Source: Tepiditoga spiralis
GTDB lineage: Bacteria > Thermotogota > Thermotogae > Petrotogales > Petrotogaceae
DNA length: 64,000 nucleotides
Assembly: GCF_014701195.1 (NCBI RefSeq)
Contig: NZ_AP018712.1
Span: 1,382,501 to 1,446,500 of the forward strand
Direction: 5' to 3'
Position numbers and translations under genes: made by a program. Positions 45,434 to 54,204 of this stretch are shown here, piece after piece; position 1 is the stretch's first letter; every line of letters starts with the position of its first letter. The notes beneath the pieces are model-generated. The model was not told where the DNA came from. It ran no database searches and saw nothing but the letters and a program-made list of their open reading frames with translations.

Positions 45434-46338
45434 ACCTTTACTTGGATTTTTTCACCCATTATACCTGTAGGTTTAACTAATAAAACTACTATTAAAAGTA
45501 TAAATGCAAAAGCATCTCTTAAACCTGCAAGTTGTGGAAAAAATCCAACTATTAATATTTCCATCATTCCTAATAAAAATCCACCTATCATAGCTCCTTT
45601 AACATTTCCAATCCCACCAAAAACAGCTGCAATAAATGCTTTTAGCCCAGGAATTATTCCCATATATGGAAATATTTGAGGGTATTTCATTGCCCACATT
45701 ATTCCAGCAGCAGCAGCTAATGCTGATCCTAATGCAAATGTCAATCCAATTATTTTATCTGCATTTATTCCCATTAATTTAGTAGTGGGAATATCTTTAG
45801 ATAAAGCTCTCATAGCCATACCTACTTTTGTTCTATAAATGAGCCAAACAAGGAATAATAAAAGTAAAGCAGTTACTATTATTATTACAAATGTTAGCAT
45901 TTGAATTCTTATACCACCAATTACAACCATTTTATATAATTCTTTTGGATAATGTAATGCTCTAAAAGAAAATGCTTTAGGTCTTCCACCAAAAACAACG
46001 ACTCCCAAACTTTCTAAAAATATTGAGACACCAATTGCTGTAATAAGAGCAGAAACTCTTGGAGCATTTCTTAAAGGTTTATAAGCTATTTTATCTACTG
46101 AAAAACCTATTAAAGCAGTTACTATTATTGCGAGTGGAAATGATATCCACCAAGGTATAGATAATAATGTTATCATATAAAATGCTGTATATGTTCCCAG
46201 CATAAATATATCGCCATGTGCAAAATTTATAAGTCTTAATATTCCATAAACAAGAGTATATCCAATAGCAATTAGAGCATAAAGACTACCTAAAGATACT
46301 CCATTCATTAAGTATTGTAGAAAGTTTTGAATACTCAT
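45430..46338 (-). CDS. livH: Branched-chain amino acid ABC transporter, permease LivH
   Basis: 302-aa inner-membrane permease. LivH hallmarks: NGVSLGSLYALIAIGYTLVYGILRLINFAHGDIFMLG, and FGGIGNVKGAMIGGFLLGM near residue 240. About eight helices. It is separated from livK by a short hairpin, so expression of the membrane parts is probably lower than that of the binding protein. Confidence 0.94.
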   Translation of the reverse strand: MSIQNFLQYLMNGVSLGSLYALIAIGYTLVYGILRLINFAHGDIFMLGTYTAFYMITLLSIPWWISFPLAIIVTALIGFSVDKIAYKPLRNAPRVSALITAIGVSIFLESLGVVVFGGRPKAFSFRALHYPKELYKMVVIGGIRIQMLTFVIIIVTALLLLFLVWLIYRTKVGMAMRALSKDIPTTKLMGINADKIIGLTFALGSALAAAAGIMWAMKYPQIFPYMGIIPGLKAFIAAVFGGIGNVKGAMIGGFLLGMMEILIVGFFPQLAGLRDAFAFILLIVVLLVKPTGIMGEKIQVKV

Positions 46339-46360
46339 CTTTAGCCTCCCTTTTTAAAAT

Positions 46361-46386
46361 AAAAAGTCCCCTTGGGGACCTTTTAT
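46361..46386 (-). terminator. Intra-operon attenuating hairpin between livK and livH
   Basis: GTCCCC-TT-GGGGAC with A/T flanks gives a compact stem followed by T residues on the minus strand. Partial termination here would leave more livK than livHMGF transcript. Confidence 0.7.
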
Positions 46387-47493
46387 TTATGGATTTATTA
46401 TTTTAATGAATTTAAAGTCTCCATCTTTTACTTGGTCTATAACAGCTGATTTTATAGCATTACCATCTTTTATAGTTATATAACCTGTAACTCCCTCAAA
46501 TGATTTTAAAGTTGCAAGTGCATTTCTTATATTTCTTGGTGTTGCTGAACCAGCTTTTTCTATTGCATCGATAACCATATTGTATGCATCGTATCCTAAA
46601 GCTCCTAAAGAATCTGGAATTTTATTATATTTTGTTTTATAAGCTTTTACATATTCTCTTGCTTTTGGTGTTGCTGGACCTTCTGCATTATAATGAGTTG
46701 TAAAATATAATCCTTCAACTGCATCTCCTCCTATTTTAATTAATTCAGGTGCTTCTGCTCCATCACCAGCAAGAATTTTTCCTGTATATCCCATATCTTG
46801 AAGTTGTCTTGCAATTATAGCGATCTCTGAATAGTAACCTGGTATATATATTAAATCAGGATTTTGATCCATTGCATTTATTATTTGTGCTGAAAAGTCT
46901 TGATCTCCTGTATTGTAATATTCTCTAACAACTGAAGTTCCTTTATATCCTTTAAATGTTTTTTCAAAGTAATTAGCAAGTCCAACACAGTAATCTTGAG
47001 CTATATCCATGAATATAACAACTTTTTTAGCTTTTAAATCATTAAATGCAAATTTTGCACCAACTAAACCTTGAAATGGATCTATAAAACAAGATCTAAA
47101 AATCCAATCTTTATTCATTGTAACTAAAGGATTTGTAGAAGAACTAGTAACCATAGGGATTCTTTTAGCTTCAGCAACTGCTCCACCAGCTAAAGAATCT
47201 GAGCTTGCAACTGCTCCAAGTATAGCAACTACATGTTCTTGATCAATTAATCTTGAAACAGCATTTGCAGATTCAACTTTATCACCTTTATTATCTACTA
47301 ATATTAATTGTATCTTTTTACCTAAAACAGTAGGTCTCTCTTCATTAGCTAATTGAATACCTTGCCAGGTCATTTGACCAAAAGCAGCTATTCCACCAGT
47401 CATCGGAAAATAAGCACCAATTTTAATAACATCTTCTGTAAAAGCTACAACAAACATAAGTATTACAAAACTAATAACTAAAAACTTTTTCAT
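46387..47493 (-). CDS. livK: Branched-chain amino acid ABC transporter, substrate-binding protein LivK/LivJ
   Basis: Periplasmic type-1 binding protein of 368 aa. Signal peptide at residues 1-18 (MKKFLVISFVILMFVVAF), then IKIGAYFPMTGGIAAFG, GAVASSDSLAGGAVAEAKRIPMVTSSSTNP and LGYDAYNMVIDAIEKAG. Specificity for leucine, isoleucine or valine is likely from the operon but not provable. Start 47493 follows GGGAGGTGAGG. First gene of the operon. Confidence 0.93.
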   Translation of the reverse strand: MKKFLVISFVILMFVVAFTEDVIKIGAYFPMTGGIAAFGQMTWQGIQLANEERPTVLGKKIQLILVDNKGDKVESANAVSRLIDQEHVVAILGAVASSDSLAGGAVAEAKRIPMVTSSSTNPLVTMNKDWIFRSCFIDPFQGLVGAKFAFNDLKAKKVVIFMDIAQDYCVGLANYFEKTFKGYKGTSVVREYYNTGDQDFSAQIINAMDQNPDLIYIPGYYSEIAIIARQLQDMGYTGKILAGDGAEAPELIKIGGDAVEGLYFTTHYNAEGPATPKAREYVKAYKTKYNKIPDSLGALGYDAYNMVIDAIEKAGSATPRNIRNALATLKSFEGVTGYITIKDGNAIKSAVIDQVKDGDFKFIKIINP

Positions 47494-47594
47494 TCCCTCA
47501 CCTCCCAATAAAGTTATTTCATTTAAAATATTTTTGAATTGTGAAATAATTACTTCGTTTATATGTACGTATGTTATTAATATATTAACTTAAA

Positions 47595-47649
47595 GTTATT
47601 ATATCATAAAAATATTCCTTTATGTAAATTGTAATAAAAATTTACATAA
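47595..47649 (-). promoter_or_regulatory. livK promoter with overlapping operator
   Basis: On the minus strand TTTACA is followed 19 bases later by TATAAT (near 47600). The -35 lies inside a perfect inverted repeat, TTATGTAAATT (47620-47630), 8 bases, AATTTACATAA (47639-47649). That is a typical place for a repressor or activator site. The regulator is unknown. Confidence 0.6.
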
Positions 47650-47706
47650 GCGTAAATTTATTAACTTATTTTTTTCATTTTTGATGAAATTTTTTTCAAT
47701 AAAAAT

Positions 47707-47740
47707 AAAAAAAGATGAATAAAAATTCATCTTTTTTTAT
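47707..47740 (-). terminator. Terminator after nadC
   Basis: AAAAAAAGATGAAT / ATTCATCTTTTTTT, loop AAAA, downstream of nadC on the minus strand. Confidence 0.8.
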
Positions 47741-47768
47741 TTTATTAGGTTATTTAAATTTAATTTGT

Positions 47769-48611
47769 TTATTTTATGACTTCCATAGAAAAATCTTTAT
47801 ATTCTATTTCAGTTGTTAATATTCCTGTAGATATTATGTCGATATTGTTATCAGCATACTTTAAAAAAGTATTTTTTCTTATTCCACCTGATACTTCTAC
47901 AATTATTTTATTATTTTTATCTTTTATCTTTTTTGCAACTTTTTTTGCTTCTTCTGAAGAAAAGTTATCAAGCATTATTATATCTGCATCAAATTCAATA
48001 GCCTTCATTGCTTGTTCTTGAGTTTCTACTTCAACTTCTATTTTTTTTGTAAAGGATTTATATTTTTTAACTTCATTTATAGCGCTTTCTATTCCGCCAT
48101 AAAGATTTAAATGATTATCTTTAAGCATTATGCTTTCAGATAAACTCCATCTATGTGTATCTCCGCCGCCATCTAAAACAGCTATTTTTTGTAAAAATCC
48201 AATTCCTGGTATTGTTTTACGTGTAGCAGCTATTTTTGTATTGTATCCTGTTTCTTTTAACTTTTTTGAAAATTCATAAGTTTTAGTTGCAATTCCGCTC
48301 ATTATAGAAAATGTATTTAAAACAGTTCTTTCACATATCAATAAATTATAAGCATCACCTGTTAAAGTTGCAATTCTTATATTTTTATCTGTATTTATTT
48401 CTTGTCCATCTTTAAAATAAAATTCACTCTTAATATCAAATTCTTTTAAAACTTCTTTTATTAATTTTATACCAGAAATTATTGTGTTTTTTGATTTAAA
48501 CAATATTTCAAAGCTTGCTTTTTGATTTTTTAATCCATATGAAGCTAAATCGATGTATTCTGCATCTCTTTTTATCCAATTTATTAAAAGTTCAACTTCT
48601 TTAAAATACAC
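47769..48611 (-). CDS. nadC: Nicotinate-nucleotide pyrophosphorylase (carboxylating)
   Basis: Converts quinolinate plus PRPP to nicotinate mononucleotide, with CO2 release. It is 280 aa. Motifs: ERTVLNTFSIMSGIAT, ATRKTIPGI, GGGDTHRWSLSESIMLKDNHL, DIIMLDNFS and EVSGGI. A GTG at 48611 is well spaced from GGGGTGA; the GTG at 48620 overlaps the nadA stop. Third gene of the NAD operon. Confidence 0.95.
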   Translation of the reverse strand: MYFKEVELLINWIKRDAEYIDLASYGLKNQKASFEILFKSKNTIISGIKLIKEVLKEFDIKSEFYFKDGQEINTDKNIRIATLTGDAYNLLICERTVLNTFSIMSGIATKTYEFSKKLKETGYNTKIAATRKTIPGIGFLQKIAVLDGGGDTHRWSLSESIMLKDNHLNLYGGIESAINEVKKYKSFTKKIEVEVETQEQAMKAIEFDADIIMLDNFSSEEAKKVAKKIKDKNNKIIVEVSGGIRKNTFLKYADNNIDIISTGILTTEIEYKDFSMEVIK

Positions 48612-48616
48612 GAAGC

Positions 48617-49537
48617 TCACCCCATAACTTTAAACATGTTTTCGATTGAATATACTGCTTTTTCCATAATTTCATCAGATAAAATTATTTCATGCTTATC
48701 TTCTTTTAATGCTTCGTATAAGTTTTTTAATGTGTTTTTCTTCATTCCTATACAGATTGCACTGTTTTTTAATGGATAAAAATTTCTATCTGGATGATTT
48801 TTCTTCAATTGATGGATCATTCCAGCTTCAGTTCCTATTATGTAATCTTTTGTATCATCAGTCAATGGAATTTTAATCATTTTACCAGTTCCACCTATGT
48901 ATTCCGAAAGATCTCTAACTTCTTTTGGTGATTCTGGATGTGTTATTAATTTTGCATTTGGATATTTTTCTTTTGCCACTAAAACTTCTTCTTTTTTAAA
49001 TTCATCATGAACATAACAAAAACCATCATCTCCTGGAACTGGTATTATAGTTTTTCCAGTTTTTTCAGCTACATAAGATGCTAAGTTCTTATCAGGTCCA
49101 AATAATATCGTATCGTTGTCTATGTTATTCACTATTTCTATTGCATTTGCTGATGTGCAAACACAGTCTGCTTCCATTTTACATTCTGCTGTACTATTTA
49201 CATAAAGTACTACTGAAGCATTTGGATATTTTTCTTTAAATTTTATTAATGTTTCTCTATCTAAAGAATTAGCCATTGTACATTCTGAAGCTCTTGTTGG
49301 AACAAAGATTCTTTTTTCTGGATTTAAAATTTTTAATGTTTCAGCCATAAAATCAACACCAATAAACATTATCTTATCCGCATCCATTTCCATAGCTTTT
49401 CTTGCAAGTGCTAAAGAATCGCCTGTTTCATCAGAAATATCTAATATATCTCCTATTAAATAATTATGACCTAAAATTTTATATCCTTTTTCTTCTTTTA
49501 ATTTTATAATTTCATTCATCAATTCTTCATTTGTCAT
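48617..49537 (-). CDS. nadA: Quinolinate synthase
   Basis: Fe-S enzyme condensing iminoaspartate with dihydroxyacetone phosphate to quinolinate. It is 306 aa. Cluster cysteines are in context: YVNSTAECKMEADCVCTSANA (about residue 110) and the late AICIGMKKN; GVDFMAETLKILNPEKRIFVP is typical. Start 49537 is chosen because GGTTGGTG precedes it by six bases. Fed with iminoaspartate by the upstream NadX. Confidence 0.94.
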   Translation of the reverse strand: MTNEELMNEIIKLKEEKGYKILGHNYLIGDILDISDETGDSLALARKAMEMDADKIMFIGVDFMAETLKILNPEKRIFVPTRASECTMANSLDRETLIKFKEKYPNASVVLYVNSTAECKMEADCVCTSANAIEIVNNIDNDTILFGPDKNLASYVAEKTGKTIIPVPGDDGFCYVHDEFKKEEVLVAKEKYPNAKLITHPESPKEVRDLSEYIGGTGKMIKIPLTDDTKDYIIGTEAGMIHQLKKNHPDRNFYPLKNSAICIGMKKNTLKNLYEALKEDKHEIILSDEIMEKAVYSIENMFKVMG

Positions 49538-49538
49538 T

Positions 49539-50297
49539 TTAAACACCAACCTTTAATTTTTTAGTTAATTTTTTTAAAAGTCCTGCTACTGATAATGGTG
49601 CAAGATAACTTGTTTTTGGATTTTTAGATGGATAATTTTCGAGTATCAATTTATAATTTCCTGCTTCAGAATCAATTTCAACAGTGTGTATATTTCTATT
49701 TACTTTAGGATCTGCAATTATTCTAACAAAAACTTTATCAAAATCACCACTTGCAACGGATAATGTAACTGCAACATTTATATTTTTAGGAAATTTTTTT
49801 ATTGCTTCTTTTGATGTTCCTTCAAATATAATTTGCTCGGTATCTGTTTCAACTCCTAAGCTTTTTGGAGGTTTTCTTGTTGTTAAGGTTATTTTGTTGA
49901 TCATTTCTCCTGTTGCGTTTATTATATCTACTGCTCCGACTGCTCCTGAAGGAATATAAATATTATTTTCTGAATTTTCTAATTTTTCCATTATTTTGTT
50001 TCTAAATTCATCATCGGCAAATGCGCCTGTACTCAATATAATAAAATCTTTTTTTAAATTCAAAACATCAAAAGCATAGCTTTTTACAGCTTCAACAGAA
50101 GCACATTCAACAACATAATTAACATCCAAATTTTTCAATTTATTTATATCAGATGATTCTATGTTGTTAAATTTATTTGAAAGTTCTAACATTCTTTCAT
50201 TATTTGTATCAAAAATATAAGCTTTTGAAACTAAAGATCCAAGTTTTTCTAAAATTATTTCTGTGGAATTTCCTCCACCAATAAAAAATAACTTCAT
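49539..50297 (-). CDS. nadX: L-aspartate dehydrogenase
   Basis: Oxidises aspartate to iminoaspartate with NAD(P)+, replacing the oxygen-dependent oxidase NadB, as suits an anaerobe. It is 252 aa: N-terminal Rossmann start MKLFFIGGGNSTEIIL, VVECASVEAVKSYA, IYIPSGAVGAVDIINA and DPKVNRNIHTVEI. The same nadX-nadA-nadC order is known from Thermotoga maritima. AGGAGGAAC precedes the ATG. Confidence 0.92.
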   Translation of the reverse strand: MKLFFIGGGNSTEIILEKLGSLVSKAYIFDTNNERMLELSNKFNNIESSDINKLKNLDVNYVVECASVEAVKSYAFDVLNLKKDFIILSTGAFADDEFRNKIMEKLENSENNIYIPSGAVGAVDIINATGEMINKITLTTRKPPKSLGVETDTEQIIFEGTSKEAIKKFPKNINVAVTLSVASGDFDKVFVRIIADPKVNRNIHTVEIDSEAGNYKLILENYPSKNPKTSYLAPLSVAGLLKKLTKKLKVGV

Positions 50298-50333
50298 TTT
50301 TTGTTCCTCCTATATTATTGAATTAAATAAATT

Positions 50334-50364
50334 CTGTATATACAGTATATACAGGAACATTATA
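50334..50364 (-). promoter_or_regulatory. nadX promoter with palindromic operator
   Basis: TATAAT on the minus strand (50359-50364) is followed directly by a perfect palindrome: CTGTATATAC, one central base, GTATATACAG (50334-50354). An operator over the transcription start indicates repression. A niacin-sensing repressor such as NiaR is the obvious candidate but the motif is not one I can confirm. Confidence 0.65.
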
Positions 50365-50473
50365 CTCTTTTTTATATTTCTAATATAATCATTGAATGTA
50401 AAAAATATATAACAAATGCTTATGGTTAATTTTTGAATAATAATATGTTATAATTTAACAAGGAGGTGATTTA

Positions 50474-51049
50474 ATGAAAGGTTTAAAAGGCACAGAAACT
50501 GAAAAAAATTTATTAAAATCTTTTGCTGGTGAATCTCAAGCTAAAAATAGGTATACTTTTTTTGCGAAAACTGCAAAAAAAGAAGGGTATGAACAAATAT
50601 CAGCAATCTTTCAAGAAACTGCATTGAATGAAGAACAGCATGCAAAAACCTTTTTTAAATTTTTAGAAGGAGGAGATGTAGAAATTACAGCGACTTATCC
50701 TGCTGGAAAAATTGGAACGACAGTTGAAAATTTAAAAGCTGCTGCTGCTGGAGAACATGAAGAATTTACAGAACTTTATCCAATGTTTGCAGAAATTGCA
50801 GAAAAAGAAGGATTTAAAGAAATTGCTTCTAAATATAGAGCAATTGCTAAAGTTGAAGAAGCTCATGAAAAAAGATATTTAAAATTATTAAAGAATATAG
50901 AAGAAAATAAAGTTTTTGAAAAAGATGCTGTTTGTATATGGAAATGTAGAAAATGTGGATATATACATGAAGGTACTTCAGCTCCTGTAGTTTGCCCTGC
51001 TTGTGGACATCCTCAAGGATATTTTGAATTAAAAGAATATAATTATTAA
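50474..51049 (+). CDS. Rubrerythrin
   Basis: Non-haem di-iron peroxidase that protects anaerobes from H2O2. It is 191 aa. The four-helix part supplies iron ligands in SFAGESQAKNRY, ETALNEEQHAKTFF, GEHEEFTELYP and KVEEAHEKRYLKLL. The C-terminal rubredoxin-like domain has CRKCGYIHEG and CPACGHPQGYF (four Cys). AAGGAGGTG precedes the ATG. Single-gene unit. Confidence 0.96.
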   Translation: MKGLKGTETEKNLLKSFAGESQAKNRYTFFAKTAKKEGYEQISAIFQETALNEEQHAKTFFKFLEGGDVEITATYPAGKIGTTVENLKAAAAGEHEEFTELYPMFAEIAEKEGFKEIASKYRAIAKVEEAHEKRYLKLLKNIEENKVFEKDAVCIWKCRKCGYIHEGTSAPVVCPACGHPQGYFELKEYNY

Positions 51050-51059
51050 AGTGTTTAAA

Positions 51060-51110
51060 AAAATAATAAAAGCTATGAAATTTTTCATAGCTTTTATTAT
51101 TTTTTTATTA
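51060..51110 (+). terminator. Terminator after the rubrerythrin gene
   Basis: A 20-base stem (around AAAAGCTATGAAA and its complement) with a tiny loop and a T-tract. The rest of the 319-base gap up to dnaK is AT-rich DNA with only the dnaK promoter seen. Confidence 0.85.
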
Positions 51111-51295
51111 GTAAATACCATGGTTTTAAGTTTTTATATAAATTAACAGATATTATTAAAAAAGATATTTAAATTAATTTTTGTTTTCACTCACTTATTA
51201 CAAGTGATATAACTTTTATTTAATAAAAAATTATGTATATTTAAAATTGTTTTATATAAATGTTTTTATTTATTTTCTTAAAATAAATTTTAGGC

Positions 51296-51324
51296 TTGAA
51301 TTTCTAAAAAAAATAAAGTATAAT
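51296..51324 (+). promoter_or_regulatory. dnaK promoter
   Basis: TTGAAT, 17-base spacer, TATAAT, 44 bases before the ATG. No CIRCE-type inverted repeat was seen, so HrcA control is not evident. Confidence 0.6.
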
Positions 51325-51368
51325 ATTAGTGAAATCAAAAATAAATTTAATACAAGGAGGTTTTCGAT

Positions 51369-53195
51369 ATGGGAAATAAAGAATACGTAGTTGGTATCGA
51401 TTTAGGAACAACTTATTCAGCAATATCTTGGATGAAACCTGATGGAAATGTTGAAGTTATACCAAATGCAGAAGGTAAAAGAACAACACCTTCAATAGTA
51501 GCTTTTTCAAAAGAAGGAGATATAATAGTAGGAGAACCAGCAAAAAGACAAGCTGTTTTAAACTCTGAAAAAACTATAAGATCTATTAAAAGATATATGG
51601 GGTCAGATCATAAAGTAACTATTGATGGGAAAGACTATACACCACAACAAATAAGTGCATTTATCTTAAAAAAATTAGTTAGAGATGCTGAAGCTTATTT
51701 AGACGGTAAAATAAAAAAGGCTGTAATTACATGTCCTGCATACTTTAACGATGCTCAAAGGCAAGCAACAAAAGAAGCAGGAGAAATTGCTGGCCTTGAA
51801 GTTTTAAGAATTATAAATGAACCAACAGCAGCTTCTATAGCTTTTGGAATGGATAAAAAAGCAGGAGATCAAAAAATAGTTGTTTACGATCTTGGTGGAG
51901 GTACTTTTGATGTTTCAATACTTGAAATAGGTGATGATATAATCGAAGTTATTTCTACAAATGGTAATAATCATCTTGGTGGAGATGATTTTGATAAGAG
52001 AATTATGGATTGGTTAATGGACGAATTTAAAAAAGAAAATGGTGTTGACTTAAAGAATGATAAACAAGCACTTCAAAGATTAAAAGAAGCAGCAGAAACT
52101 GCAAAAATAGAACTTTCTTCTAAAATGGAAGCAGAAATAAATCTTCCTTTTATAACAATCGTAAATGGAAACCCTGTACATATTGAAAAGAAATTAACAA
52201 GAGCAAAATTTGAAGAATTAGTTAGAGACTTAATTGAATCAACGAGAGGACCTATTGAAAATGCTATGAAAGATGCAGGATTGACTCCAAACGATATAGA
52301 TGAAATTTTATTCGTTGGTGGTTCAACAAGAGTTCCTGCTGTTCAAAAATTAGTTACAGGATATTTTGGAAAAGAACCAAACAAAGGAGTTAACCCAGAT
52401 GAAGCAGTTTCAGTTGGTGCAGCTGTTCAAGGGGCTATAATGACAGGAAAAACTGATAAAGACATAGTTCTTGTTGATGTTACTCCACTTTCTCTTGGTA
52501 TTGAAGTTAAAGGTGGATTAATGGAACCAATAATTCCAAGAAATAGTAAGATACCTATTAAAAAATCAAAAACATTTACTACAGCTGTTGATTTTCAACC
52601 AGAAGTTGAAATAGGAGTTTTCCAAGGTGAAAGATCAATTGCTAAAGACAATTTCTTCCTTGGTAGCTTTAAATTAACTGGTTTACCACCTGCACCAAGA
52701 GGAGTTCCTCAAATTGAAGTTACATTTGATATAGACTCTAATGGTATTGTTAATGTATCTGCAAAAGACTTAGGTACTGGAAAACAACAATCAACTGTTG
52801 TAACAGGTAGACATAAACTTGGAAAAGATGATATTGATAGAATGGTAAAAGATGCTCAACAATTTGAAGAACAAGATAAGAGAAAGAGAGAAGAAATAGA
52901 AATTAAAAACCAAGCTGACGATCTTTGCTATCAAATAGAGAAGTTATTAAATGAAAATGGAGATAAAGTTCCAGCTGATACAAAATCATCTTTAGAAGAT
53001 AAAGTAAAAGATCTAAGACAAGCAATTTCAGAAGATAATATTGGTAAAATAAAGATTTTAATGGAAGAATTAAAACAAGAATCAATGAAAATAGGTCAAC
53101 AAATGTATCAAGGTCAAGGAAATAATGATTCTGAAAATACATCTAATAATGATCAAGAACCAAGTCAAGACATAAAAGTTGAAGACGCTGAATAA
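51369..53195 (+). CDS. dnaK: Chaperone protein DnaK (Hsp70)
   Basis: ATP-driven folding chaperone of 608 aa. Motifs: [16 protein letters not shown] (phosphate loop), [13 protein letters not shown]-type stretch ([15 protein letters not shown]), [28 protein letters not shown], and [14 protein letters not shown] at the linker. It lacks the roughly 25-residue N-terminal insertion of proteobacterial DnaK, as in Gram-positives and Thermotogota. No grpE or dnaJ adjoins it. AAGGAGG precedes the ATG. Confidence 0.97.
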   Translation: MGNKEYVVGIDLGTTYSAISWMKPDGNVEVIPNAEGKRTTPSIVAFSKEGDIIVGEPAKRQAVLNSEKTIRSIKRYMGSDHKVTIDGKDYTPQQISAFILKKLVRDAEAYLDGKIKKAVITCPAYFNDAQRQATKEAGEIAGLEVLRIINEPTAASIAFGMDKKAGDQKIVVYDLGGGTFDVSILEIGDDIIEVISTNGNNHLGGDDFDKRIMDWLMDEFKKENGVDLKNDKQALQRLKEAAETAKIELSSKMEAEINLPFITIVNGNPVHIEKKLTRAKFEELVRDLIESTRGPIENAMKDAGLTPNDIDEILFVGGSTRVPAVQKLVTGYFGKEPNKGVNPDEAVSVGAAVQGAIMTGKTDKDIVLVDVTPLSLGIEVKGGLMEPIIPRNSKIPIKKSKTFTTAVDFQPEVEIGVFQGERSIAKDNFFLGSFKLTGLPPAPRGVPQIEVTFDIDSNGIVNVSAKDLGTGKQQSTVVTGRHKLGKDDIDRMVKDAQQFEEQDKRKREEIEIKNQADDLCYQIEKLLNENGDKVPADTKSSLEDKVKDLRQAISEDNIGKIKILMEELKQESMKIGQQMYQGQGNNDSENTSNNDQEPSQDIKVEDAE

Positions 53196-53215
53196 AAAAT
53201 AAACTTATTAACAAT

Positions 53216-53245
53216 AAAAGACGTGATTTTTCACGTCTTTTTTGT
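53216..53245 (+). terminator. Terminator after dnaK
   Basis: AAAAGACGTGA / TCACGTCTTTT with loop TTTT and a T-tract. Confidence 0.9.
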
Positions 53246-53286
53246 TATAATATTTATATATTATATTTTGATTGGAGGGAATTACC

Positions 53287-54123
53287 ATTAAAAAACTATG
53301 TATCCTAACTTTAATTATTAGTTTAACGTCTTTTTTGTTTCTTTTTTTATTAGTTTTTAATAATGAAAAATTGAGTTCTTTTAAAAGTGAAGTAGTTCAA
53401 AATGATTTTAAAAATTTTGAAAGTTATTTAGATTCAGAGATAAGAATTTCTAATGTTTTATCTAGTTCATTGTATAATTTTTCAGCAATAACTACGTTGG
53501 ATTTTTATTTGAACAAATTATCTAAAACTGAATTAATAGCTTTAAAATCACATTTAGATTCTAATTCAGAAAATGTAAATAAGTTTATTAAAACTTATAA
53601 CATATATGATGAAAATGTAAAGTCAAAATTTTATTTAAAAAAAACTGAATTATTATACGCATTTAGTTCAAATAAAAATTTAATATATCCATTTTTTGAT
53701 GATACAATAGAAAAAGATACTACATTGACAAAAACATTATTAGAACTTACAAAAAATAATTATGATACTTATATTTCTGAAAAAATTTATAATGATACTT
53801 TATTTTTTTATGTTGGAAAAAAATTAATCAACCATGAAAAATGCAAAGGATATATTATTTTAAAAAGTTCATATAAATTAAAACCCAATATAAAATTTTT
53901 TGATAATATAAATGAAGTTTATTCTCTTTTAAACATAAATGATTTAAGTAATAAAATTTATAAAAAAGATAATTTGATTTTTTTCATAAAAAATTTAAAA
54001 AAAGAAAATAAAGATTTTTATTTAATTGAATATATAAAATCTGATAATACATTAAGTATTATTTTTTTGGGATTACTACTAATTATTTTTATAATTATGT
54101 TTTATATAAAAAAAATTAAATAA
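53287..54123 (+). CDS. Unrecognised protein with two membrane helices flanking a sensor-like domain
   Basis: 278 aa. One helix lies at residues 3-25 and one near 255-275. About 225 residues between them would lie outside the cytoplasm, like the extracytoplasmic part of a receptor, but no kinase, HAMP or signalling domain follows. GGAGGG (53274-53279) is seven bases before an ATT codon at 53287, and the resulting N-terminus (MKKLCILTLIISL) is ideal. No ATG, GTG or TTG fits; a TTG at 53272 is inside the ribosome site. So an AUU start is likely. Confidence 0.6.
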   Translation: MKKLCILTLIISLTSFLFLFLLVFNNEKLSSFKSEVVQNDFKNFESYLDSEIRISNVLSSSLYNFSAITTLDFYLNKLSKTELIALKSHLDSNSENVNKFIKTYNIYDENVKSKFYLKKTELLYAFSSNKNLIYPFFDDTIEKDTTLTKTLLELTKNNYDTYISEKIYNDTLFFYVGKKLINHEKCKGYIILKSSYKLKPNIKFFDNINEVYSLLNINDLSNKIYKKDNLIFFIKNLKKENKDFYLIEYIKSDNTLSIIFLGLLLIIFIIMFYIKKIK

Positions 54124-54144
54124 AAATTTTATTAATATAGAAGT

Positions 54145-54172
54145 TTGCAGTAAGAAAAAAATGTGATATAAT
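54145..54172 (+). promoter_or_regulatory. Promoter of the 54.2 kb exported-protein gene
   Basis: TTGCAG, 16-base spacer, TATAAT, 32 bases before the ATG. Confidence 0.55.
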
Positions 54173-54204
54173 TTAAATGAAAAATATAAGGAGGGGAAAT
54201 CTAT

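Noticed and set aside
51111-51368. CIRCE heat-shock operator ahead of dnaK
   Set aside because: No TTAGCACTC-type inverted repeat found; only a plain promoter is visible.
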